Assembly: GCA_963851385.1 (NCBI GenBank)
Contig: CAWKPE010000014.1
Span: forward strand, 1 to 64,000
Direction: 5' to 3'
DNA length: 64,000 bases
Source of the DNA: CAWEFA01 sp963851385
Lineage (GTDB): Bacteria > Bacteroidota > Bacteroidia > Bacteroidales > DTGW01
Part shown: one piece after another, positions 27,763-36,076 of the stretch
How positions within the stretch are numbered: position 1 is the first letter of the stretch
Layout: every line of letters starts with the position of its first letter
The notes under the pieces: model-generated
What the model saw: the letters and a program-made list of their open reading frames with translations, nothing else
Told to the model about the DNA's origin: nothing
The model's database searches: none
Program-made: the position numbers and the translations under genes

Positions 27763-30189
27763 TCATTTTGATTTTATCTCAATAACAGCTTCACTCAATC
27801 CTTTGGAAGAGGCAGTTAGTTTAATTTTACCGGGTTTAAATTTTGATTGAATGACAGCCAGGCAAAGACCGTGAAAAGCTTTCATCTCTTTTCCTTTTAA
27901 AGACAAATGACTTGTAGGATCACCATTATCTACACCTGCAATAAAACCTTCTCCTTCAATCTTAAATTTTACAAGATTATCTGTGTTAGGCACAATTATT
28001 CCATCTTTATCAAGTATTATTATTGTTACATAAGAAAGATCAGAACCATCTGCTTTGATCACTGCTCGGTCTGGAAGAGCTATAATTTTAGCTGGCATAC
28101 CTGCCGTTTTGATTTCCTGGCTTAAAATATCTTTTCCATTTTTTCTGCCAATTGCTCGTATAGTTCCAGGAAAAAATGCAACTGGCCATTTTAAATGCAA
28201 ATCATCACCTGATTTCTTTTTGATTCCTAAAGATTTTCCATTTAAAAACAATTCAACTTCATCAGCATTGGTATAAGCCCAAATATCAACGGTGTCACCT
28301 TTCTTCCAGTTCCAGTGAGGGAAAATATGCAGAACAGGTTTGTTTGTCCATTCACTCTGGTACATGTAAAATGCATCTTTTGGAAAACCTGCTAAATCTA
28401 AAATACCGAAATATGAACTTCGGGCAGGCCATCCATATGGAGTAGGTTCGCCAAGGTAATCGAACCCTGTCCAAATATACATACCTGAAACAAAATCATA
28501 TTTTTTAACAAGTTTCCAGGTTTCTTCATGAGTTGAGCCCCACGGAGCGCTGCAATTATCATATGATGAACAGGCAAAATCAGAGTTTCCTAAATTAAAT
28601 GGTATGTCCCAACGAACGGGCCACCTGCGTATGGTATCCGAAGGCATTTGATAAAAACCTCGAGTAGCAAGTGCTGACGTTGTTTCGCTGCCTATCAATT
28701 TTTGTCCAGGAAAATTTTTCATAAAATTTACATAATTTCCCTGACTATAGCCGAAACCTATTAAGTCGAGTGCACCGGAACGAAAGACCGGGTTCATTGG
28801 ATCGGGGTCATTACAACTAGATGTAATAGGTCGTGTTGTATCAAGATTTTTTATTATAGCGACCAATTCTTTTGCAATTATTGTACCAGAGGTGTCTTTC
28901 CTGTCCCATTGTTCTGCAACTTCATTTCCAATACTCCAGATAAAAACACTCGGATGGTTCCTGTCGCGAAGCACCATATCTTCAATATCGCGTTTATGCC
29001 ACTGTTCAAAATCGTTTGCATAATCGAATTCGGTTTTTTTCTTTTTCCACATATCAAAAGCTTCATCCATAACGATGAAACCCATTTTATCTGCTAAATC
29101 AAGTAACTCGGGTGCAGGTGGATTATGCGATGTACGGATACCATTACAACCCATGTTTTTGAGCAATTCTAATTGTCTTTCTAAAGCCCTTTTATTGATT
29201 GCGCTTCCCAGGCATCCCAAATCGTGATGATCACATACACCTCGAATCTTAATATGTTTTCCATTTAGAATAAATCCCTTTTCGCGGTCAAATACAAAAG
29301 AACGTATGCCCAATGGTGTTTTGTAATTGTCGCAAACTTTTCCCTCGCATTTAACCGTTGAAATGATCTTGTACATATACGGGTTATCATCAAACCAAAG
29401 TTTTGGGTTTTTCACAACCAGTTCCTGTTCTATTTCAATTGCAGAATCTTTTTGTATTATTACTTCGGAAGATATTTTAGCAATTTTTTTGTTTTCAGCA
29501 TTACAAATTATTGTAGTTAAAGTTACAGGTTCATTCTTATTCTGACGGTTTCTTATAACCGTTTTGATATTCACTTTAGCTGATTCTTCAGTAATTTCAG
29601 GCGTAGTTATGTATATTCCCCAATGGTCTATTGCGACTTTATTTGTAGTCACAAGCCAGACATTGCGATATATTCCTGAACCAGAATACCACCGGGAGTT
29701 TGGCTGTTTAGAATTATCAACTTTTACTGCAATGATATTTTTCTTGCTTCCATAAAATAAAAACGGTGTCAGTTCATATCTGAAAGAACTGTAGCCGTAA
29801 GGCCGTTTTCCAAGATAATGCCCATTAATCCAAACTTCGCTATTACGATAAATACCATCAAAGTCGATAAAAACAAGTTTGTCTCTATCAACTGCAGAAA
29901 TATTAAATGTTTTTCTGTACCATCCAATTCCTCCAGGTAATGCTCCGCCTCCAGGACTTGCAGGGTTCTTGTCACTAAATTCACCTTCGATGCTCCAATC
30001 GTGAGGGAGATTAAGTATTCGCCAATCCGAATCGTTATAACCGGTATCCTGTGCGTTATTAACATCACCTAAATTAAATTTCCATTCCTTACAAAAATTT
30101 TCTATGTTTCTGACTTTTGTAATATGGGTACATTGGTTTGAAAGGAAAAATATAGTTAATAACAGGAATATAAGTGATAACTTTTTCAT
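27763..30189 (-). CDS. Glycoside hydrolase family 2 (beta-galactosidase-like) lipoprotein
   Basis: About 808 residues from the Met at 30189; the N-terminus MKKLSLIFLLLTIFFLSNQC suggests a lipoprotein. Domains in order: GH2 sugar-binding (ILNLPHDWSIEG, WYRKTFNIS, DGIYRNSEVWINGHYLG), Ig-like, TIM barrel with KIRGVCDHHDLG, the acid/base in WSIGNEVAEQW and the nucleophile in IGSETTSALATRG, then DUF4982-like and C-terminal Ig-like domains. It probably removes terminal galactose or a related sugar from plant side chains at the cell surface or in the periplasm. Exact specificity cannot be read. Confidence 0.9.
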   Translation of the reverse strand: MKKLSLIFLLLTIFFLSNQCTHITKVRNIENFCKEWKFNLGDVNNAQDTGYNDSDWRILNLPHDWSIEGEFSDKNPASPGGGALPGGIGWYRKTFNISAVDRDKLVFIDFDGIYRNSEVWINGHYLGKRPYGYSSFRYELTPFLFYGSKKNIIAVKVDNSKQPNSRWYSGSGIYRNVWLVTTNKVAIDHWGIYITTPEITEESAKVNIKTVIRNRQNKNEPVTLTTIICNAENKKIAKISSEVIIQKDSAIEIEQELVVKNPKLWFDDNPYMYKIISTVKCEGKVCDNYKTPLGIRSFVFDREKGFILNGKHIKIRGVCDHHDLGCLGSAINKRALERQLELLKNMGCNGIRTSHNPPAPELLDLADKMGFIVMDEAFDMWKKKKTEFDYANDFEQWHKRDIEDMVLRDRNHPSVFIWSIGNEVAEQWDRKDTSGTIIAKELVAIIKNLDTTRPITSSCNDPDPMNPVFRSGALDLIGFGYSQGNYVNFMKNFPGQKLIGSETTSALATRGFYQMPSDTIRRWPVRWDIPFNLGNSDFACSSYDNCSAPWGSTHEETWKLVKKYDFVSGMYIWTGFDYLGEPTPYGWPARSSYFGILDLAGFPKDAFYMYQSEWTNKPVLHIFPHWNWKKGDTVDIWAYTNADEVELFLNGKSLGIKKKSGDDLHLKWPVAFFPGTIRAIGRKNGKDILSQEIKTAGMPAKIIALPDRAVIKADGSDLSYVTIIILDKDGIIVPNTDNLVKFKIEGEGFIAGVDNGDPTSHLSLKGKEMKAFHGLCLAVIQSKFKPGKIKLTASSKGLSEAVIEIKSK

Positions 30190-30396
30190 GACGTAATATT
30201 TTATATTAGAACATAAAAATACCAATATTTTGGAAAACAAGGAAGAGGGTTATAAATTAAATGTTTTGAGCAGATTTAATAAATAAGTTTAAAATTCAAA
30301 AAGAACTATTAAATAATCATAATTGTTCCTTAGAAAGGAGTGAATGCAAAGCCTCAAAACAAGTAGGAATTAAATACAACTAAAAAAACAAAGTAA

Positions 30397-30449
30397 AAAA
30401 AATGTAACCTGAACAAATTTTCATAAAGGACAACTCAGGTTACATTTTT
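30397..30449 (-). terminator. Intrinsic terminator of the beta-helix gene
   Basis: A 15-bp perfect inverted repeat (AAAAATGTAACCTGA and its complement) with a loop of about 20 bases lies 35-85 bp past the stop of the minus-strand gene. Reading that strand it ends in a T-run. The symmetric A/T ends could also let it work in the other direction. Confidence 0.8.
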
Positions 30450-30481
30450 AAAATTAATAGTTTTAAAACATTATAAAATTT

Positions 30482-31885
30482 TTAGTTTAATACCAGTTTT
30501 TGAATTCTATTTTCTGAACCGGTATCAATTTTTACAATATAAATTCCTCTTTGCAATTTATCAGTTTGAAATTCTTTTGAATAATTGCCTGCAGATTGAA
30601 TATTGTCAATTAAGCTCATAACCTCCTTTCCTGAAAAATCATAAAGAGATATTTTAACTTCCTGTTTTATGGGTAACGAATATTTCATTGTAATTTGTTT
30701 GCTTCCCGGATTAGGATAAAGCTTGAGGTTCAAATGTTTATCAACTTCAATATTTTTGTTAATACCTGTAGGAAATGAAGCTGTTTTGAAATTTGAAATC
30801 ATAAAACTTCCGGGACCTCCATAAGCACCCATGTCATTTCTTATCGTTCCTTTTGAAGGTAAATTTGCATATCCTTGATGGTTTATGTTTTCAGGATCGT
30901 TATCCTCTCCAAGCCGATTACCCTGGTCAATGCAAGGTGAACTGGAAGTTAAAACATAGCTGGTATCTGAAAATTCAGGATTGACAAATATGTTGCCTTC
31001 ACCGGTGTATCCTCCATATACATCACTATAACTAACAGTTGGACCACCACTTTTAGCAATGATTTGAACAGTTGAAACAGTTTCGTCAGCCCAAATTATA
31101 CAATTTCGAATGATGGAATTTCCCTGCCAAACATAAACAGCAACCACTTTATTATTTACAAAAGTATTGTTCTCTATAATTTTATCATCTGGTCCATCAG
31201 AATTCATCCACAACGCTCCGCCACCATAGTCCTGACCTCCGGAATTGCCAGTAATAATATTGTTTTTTACAATTGCGCCTGTATAGTTCAAGGTTATTCC
31301 TGCACCATAGCGTCCTTTATTGTTTTCTATAATATTGTTAAGAATACTAATATTGCCATCTCCGGTACGTATTCCTCCGCCTCCTGCACTTGTAACACCG
31401 GTTGTGGAGTCTGCCCGATTATCCGTTATAATATTAAATCGTATTGTTGGAGACGAAAGAGCAGAAAGTATTCCACCTCCTTCGCGATATTTTCCTGCAC
31501 CATGTTCATCAGTCCATTCAGTTCCTTTACCGCCCGTTATCGTAAAACCTTGCAAAATCGCTGCAGGGCCTTCGTGATTTATAAAAAGCACACAACTTGC
31601 AGTATCAACATTTTTTGGCCTACTGCCGTCAATAATTGTGCTTTTAATAAACGAGGTATCCCAGGAGAGAAGGAAGTAACTTGTAAGTAAGATATCTTTT
31701 CCTTTGAAATTTATGTTTTCATAATAATATCCAGGTGCTACAAGAACAGTGTCGCCATTGACTGCATTATTTATTCCCTGCTGAATTGTTGAATAATCAT
31801 TAGGAACATTAATAGTGCGTGACTGTCCATATAGGCAGTTCAAAAGTGCAGTTAAAATAATTAGATGAGTTAGTTTATTCTTCAT
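30482..31885 (-). CDS. Secreted right-handed parallel beta-helix protein with T9SS sorting domain
   Basis: 467 residues. Signal peptide (MKNKLTHLIILTALLNCLYGQ), then an NPDYSTIQQGI-type opening (INVPNDYSTIQQGINNAVNGDTVLVAPG) and beta-helix repeats (IRFNIITDNRA, ISILNNIIENNKG, IVKNNIITGNSGG) typical of pectin-lyase-fold proteins. The last 80 residues (LKLYPNPGSKQITMKY...GIYIVKIDTGSENRIQKLVLN) are a type IX secretion C-terminal domain, so it would be secreted or anchored at the surface. No catalytic residues can be assigned; it may bind or cleave pectic polymers. Confidence 0.85.
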   Translation of the reverse strand: MKNKLTHLIILTALLNCLYGQSRTINVPNDYSTIQQGINNAVNGDTVLVAPGYYYENINFKGKDILLTSYFLLSWDTSFIKSTIIDGSRPKNVDTASCVLFINHEGPAAILQGFTITGGKGTEWTDEHGAGKYREGGGILSALSSPTIRFNIITDNRADSTTGVTSAGGGGIRTGDGNISILNNIIENNKGRYGAGITLNYTGAIVKNNIITGNSGGQDYGGGALWMNSDGPDDKIIENNTFVNNKVVAVYVWQGNSIIRNCIIWADETVSTVQIIAKSGGPTVSYSDVYGGYTGEGNIFVNPEFSDTSYVLTSSSPCIDQGNRLGEDNDPENINHQGYANLPSKGTIRNDMGAYGGPGSFMISNFKTASFPTGINKNIEVDKHLNLKLYPNPGSKQITMKYSLPIKQEVKISLYDFSGKEVMSLIDNIQSAGNYSKEFQTDKLQRGIYIVKIDTGSENRIQKLVLN

Positions 31886-32071
31886 AATAACTTTTATTAA
31901 TTAATAAATAAGTAATATATAATTTTTTAGAAACCATAAAATGATCCTGACCATAAAGAAATTCTGATTCTTATAAGATTGTTTTAAAAAAGACAGATCG
32001 TTATAAAAGAAGTTAATAGAATTTCTTTTATTAAAAGACATTTTAAAAACGGATTTCCCCTATGCGAATAT
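31886..32071. other. Intergenic region with a weak hairpin
   Basis: 186 bases upstream of the beta-helix gene. A nine-pair AT stem ATAAAAGAA / TTCTTTTAT occurs at 32003-32031. No coding sequence seen. Confidence 0.4.
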
Positions 32072-32400
32072 TAACGTGAGTTCGACCTAAGATATCATAT
32101 TTGTTACAAATAATCAGAATATTATTCATTCCTTTTTTCGTCAAAAAAGAAATGAACCAAAGAACTTAGCGGAGCGATCTCACGAACGAAGTGAGTAAAA
32201 AGACTTGGCTGCGTGAACTCGCTCCGGCTGCCGCCTTTGCTCATTCTGAAATTTCGGGAAGCACGCAGTCGAAAAGGAATTCTTTTTTAATTTCCGTGAA
32301 ACGGGAAAGAGCGATGGCCAGAAAATCTGGCGAGGGTTCGAAAGCTCATGAGTGTTTAAAACAAAATATTTAAACACTTTCTTACATCGAACTGACGTTA
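32072..32400. mobile_element. MITE-like element with terminal inverted repeats and no coding capacity
   Basis: TAACGTGAGTTCGA at 32072-32085 and TCGAACTGACGTTA at 32387-32400 form 14-bp inverted ends with one mismatch. The 329-bp interior is more GC-rich than its surroundings and holds nested hairpins, such as GTGTTTAAA / TTTAAACAC near the right end and a GCGAACGAAGTGAG-type stretch. Reading frames exist on both strands but they mirror each other and look spurious. The layout is that of a non-autonomous miniature element or a large palindromic repeat. No clear target duplication was found. Confidence 0.6.
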
Positions 32401-32409
32401 TATTAAAAA

Positions 32410-34074
32410 TTATTTAATACTGTTCTCAAGCAATATATACTGCACTGAATATGCAGGAGAAGAAAAGATAATTCCTTTATTAATTGTTGATGAAAATGCC
32501 TTAATATTTTCAAGGCTGTTGATTGGGCCACCTGTTTTATTGTCCGGACCTTGCCCGTTGACAAAGACACATTGCGAAAAATCGCCGTTATCTTTTCCAC
32601 CAGTTAGGGAATACATATAAAAACGTTTACCTGATTTAAAATTCGAAGCATCCAGTTTAACTATTTCTTCTTTATTATTTTTGTTTATTATTACTATTCC
32701 GACTTGGCCGGAGCTAAACTTTGAAGCATATGTAACTATTTCATTGCTTCCCCGGACTGTTGAATTAACCATATAGTCGCCAAAGAATTTTTGAAAGTAA
32801 TACATATAAAAATAGGCAGGACGGGGGTTCCATTTAGGTACGCCGGGTTCATCGCCTTTATTGAATATCCCGTGATCATCTCCATTGTCATATCCATTTG
32901 CAAAATCCCAACGACTGGCTTCACCAAAATGATTTTTTATTAATTCACCTAATTCTAAAACCGCATGTATGCCATTGATAAATGAGCATGATTGCTTTGA
33001 TTTAATTGCACGAATATTCCATTCGGTGAGAGCAAGAGGTTTAAGTTTGACTTTAAAATCTGAACACATTTTTTTTAAATATTCCAGCATGTTTTGAGTC
33101 TCTTGCTTTGGTGTATTCAGAATAGTTACAGGATTAGAATTTTCCATATATGGAGTGAAGTAATTATGGATGACAAAAAAATCTGCATTATCACCTGCTG
33201 CTTTAAAAAATCCTTCGTTCCAGTTAGTTTCAACTGGATTATACCAATTTTTAGATCTTTCAACTTCAACAATAACTGCTCCAATTTTTATAGTACTTCT
33301 AAATTCTTTAGCAGCTTCCCTCATAGAATCTGCAAATATTTTAAAACCGTTGCCATACAATTCACCGGAGATTATTTTTGGCTGATGATCTTTATTTAAT
33401 GAAGAGTCTATTTCAAAACCTGCCTGCCATGCACCGAAATTTTCATTACCAATTTCCCAAAATTTTGTCCGGCCTTTATCATAGCGAACCCAATCGGCTG
33501 CCAAATGAGCGGCTGTTTGCACAGGTGCAGGGCCTGTTCCATACCTTGCATATCCATAGTTCATGCAAATTAAACCAGTGCTTTTTGTTTGTTCCAACAT
33601 GAGATAATAATTATCGATGGACATATGAAAAGACTCTTTACTCATTCCATACCAGTAATAGCATGGATAATGTATTCCATTAATTATAGTATCAGGTGCA
33701 TCAGATGGATGCTGGTTATTAGCTGCATTCCAAAAAAACTGATTGGTCAAGTTACCTCCGGGGAAACGTATGATGTTAGGAGAGAGATTTTTTATGTATT
33801 GTATAAGTTTGGGTTCTGTTATCATCTGACCCGTGTAAACATTGCTATTATTACCATATATGTATTTTGAAACTTTTGCAATGGTATCGGCATCATTAAA
33901 ACTAACACTACAGGTAGGAATGGTTGTTGGTTGTGTATATGCCTCGTATTGGGGAATTATAGCGGTTTTTGGCTTTGAGTCTTCAAGGAAAAATCCTTGT
34001 ATATCTTGCGCTGATAAAGAAATCTGGAAAAAAAATAAGCAGAAAAAAGTCAGAAAAGTCGAATTTTTCCTCAT
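32410..34074 (-). CDS. Secreted alpha-L-arabinofuranosidase-like glycoside hydrolase (clan GH-A, GH51-like)
   Basis: 554 residues with a cleavable signal peptide (MRKNSTFLTFFCLFFFQISLSAQ). A TIM-barrel catalytic domain is evident: IIRFPGGNLTNQFFW, the acid/base Glu in KFWEIGNENFGAWQ, and the nucleophile Glu in LALTEWNIRA. A beta-sandwich follows (GQVGIVIINKNNKEEIVKLDAS), as in GH51 and GH30-like enzymes. The probable role is cleaving arabinofuranosyl side chains of hemicellulose or pectin. The family assignment within clan GH-A is tentative. Confidence 0.75.
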   Translation of the reverse strand: MRKNSTFLTFFCLFFFQISLSAQDIQGFFLEDSKPKTAIIPQYEAYTQPTTIPTCSVSFNDADTIAKVSKYIYGNNSNVYTGQMITEPKLIQYIKNLSPNIIRFPGGNLTNQFFWNAANNQHPSDAPDTIINGIHYPCYYWYGMSKESFHMSIDNYYLMLEQTKSTGLICMNYGYARYGTGPAPVQTAAHLAADWVRYDKGRTKFWEIGNENFGAWQAGFEIDSSLNKDHQPKIISGELYGNGFKIFADSMREAAKEFRSTIKIGAVIVEVERSKNWYNPVETNWNEGFFKAAGDNADFFVIHNYFTPYMENSNPVTILNTPKQETQNMLEYLKKMCSDFKVKLKPLALTEWNIRAIKSKQSCSFINGIHAVLELGELIKNHFGEASRWDFANGYDNGDDHGIFNKGDEPGVPKWNPRPAYFYMYYFQKFFGDYMVNSTVRGSNEIVTYASKFSSGQVGIVIINKNNKEEIVKLDASNFKSGKRFYMYSLTGGKDNGDFSQCVFVNGQGPDNKTGGPINSLENIKAFSSTINKGIIFSSPAYSVQYILLENSIK

Positions 34075-34326
34075 ATCAATGATGTTATGTTTGACTTGGA
34101 ATTAAGCATTAGAACTTATAGCGTATATAGAATTTTATTTGTGCATGATCATAAGTAATGCAATATTATAAAAATGAAACCAGATTGAAATTTAAATATG
34201 CAATAAATATTTGAAATAGATTATTTAGCAACCAGTTGAAATTGATAAAAGCCCTGAATTTTTTATTGTCAGTCCTGATGAATCTATTTTGATAGTTTGG
34301 CATAAATGAAGCATTGTAAATTAAAA

Positions 34327-35986
34327 TCAATTAAGCATTATTGAGGCAGGATTATTTTCAAAAACCAGTATAAAACAATTTGATTTTGGATTATAATTCA
34401 TCGCTTCCTGGTTCCATTTATAGAATGTAATGTTCTCATAAATATCAATAATCCCTTTTAGTTGGTATTTATTATTGTTGATATATGAAAATGCCCAATC
34501 AATAATAAAGCGATTGGAAAATTTCGTTTGCCACCATGAAGTATTTAATTTAATTACAATTATGTACCTGGGATTATTCAATTCAACTTCTTTAGCCATC
34601 TCTTGTTGCATAAATAAACTATTCTTATGGCATTCCATTAATGGGTACATATATAAATACCCGGTAGCTGAAAGTCTATTTGCGTAAAAATAAATTTGAG
34701 GTTCCGAACCAAATATTGCTATTTTGTCCTCTTTATTAGAATTTGCATTTATGTAATTCGCTATGTTTATGGATTCCGGAAATGGACTTTCTCCATATAT
34801 TTGTCTTGAAAGTGTATTAGTATCGTCAATAAAGAAATAATCCTTTTGAATAATCAGGCCCAAAGTTAATGATAATACTATCAACAAAACACTTAACAAT
34901 TTGAAATAGATTAGTTTCTTATGTAAATCCGGAACAACAAATAAATAATCTGCAAAAACACAAAAGAAGATAACCGCTGCCGGCAGGAAAGTTATAAAAT
35001 AATGTTGTCTGAAATAGAATCCCGGACAGACACTGGCAAAAGAAAAAAGTAAAAATAATAACAGAAAGGTTTTGTCAAAATTGGCTTTGAATTTTGGATG
35101 AACAAAAACAGATAAAATTCCAAGTATCATTAATATCCAAACCAGGTAAAATCCCGTAGTTACCTCATTTATTCCAGTTTTAAATGAAGGTAAAATATTT
35201 CGAACTGAAATCATTCTCTCATAGTCTGAAGCATATTGGATTGTAAGGAACCAGAACTTCTGGAATACACCTGTAATCATTAAATACGAGAACATGATTG
35301 CCAAGGGAATAATCACACCAAATGAATAAAATAATATAGCTTTAAATAATTTATCTCTTTTATGAGAATAAAATGAATTTACAACTATTACTGTAACTCC
35401 AAAAACACAAAAAAGAAAACCTTGTTGTTTCATTATCCCGGATAAGCTTAACAATATTCCTGACCAGAAGTATAAAGCCAATTTATTTTCTTTATAAGCT
35501 TTAAGTAAAAAAAGCACTCCTCCAAGTGCAAATACTGTTACATAGTTAGTCGCATGTCCAGCAAATCCGAGAACACCTGAATTGAAAGACAAAAGAGCAA
35601 ATGCAGCAGAAGCTGCAACAGCAGAATAATTGCCAATTGTTTTTTTTGAAATTAAAAAAAGCAATATGATCGAGATAATATTAACGCAAAGCAATCCCAG
35701 ATGAATACCTTCAACAGTTTGTCCGAATAAAGCCATAAACAATGCATACATGAAATATGTTTCCGGGGAATTTCATGCTGTAAGCCAATTTATAGGGAGG
35801 GATTCCGTGTAAAATTAACTGTCCTGAATAAGCGTATTCACCTTCATCCCTCTCGAGAGGGAAACTTAACAGCCTTATTCTGATAAAAACTGCAAATAAT
35901 ATTATTAAGGTAAGAACAAACCACGACCAGTATTTACTAATAAATTTTGATTTTTTTAAATTCAAGTCAAATGAGTTAAATTTCAA
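34327..35986 (-). pseudogene. Polytopic membrane glycosyltransferase (GT39/PMT-like), frameshifted near 35760
   Basis: Two frames form one protein of about 550 residues. The first (35986-35711) has a membrane helix, then FPLERDEGEYAYSGQLIL, the acidic loop motif of PMT/ArnT-type transferases that use polyprenyl-phosphate sugars. The second (35751-34327) continues with MYALFMALFGQTVEGIHLGL and about ten more membrane helices. One extra T in the TTT at 35760-35762 causes the break; with TT the join reads MKFPGTYFMYALF. Either a true mutation or a base-call error. Substrate unknown; it may glycosylate proteins or lipids. Confidence 0.78.
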
Positions 35987-36076
35987 TTGTAATTAATTTT
36001 TTATTAGTGCCAAATGTAATTATATTTTATACAGATTGGCGCTATATTTGAGAACTGAAATCATTTAATTTACTCT

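Noticed and set aside
28055..28276. Plus-strand reading frame opposite the GH2 gene
   Set aside because: It is antisense to a conserved enzyme and has no homology features; similar shadows occur opposite most long genes here.
32180..32377. Open reading frames on both strands inside the MITE-like element
   Set aside because: They mirror each other across a palindromic region, show no domain and no upstream signals.
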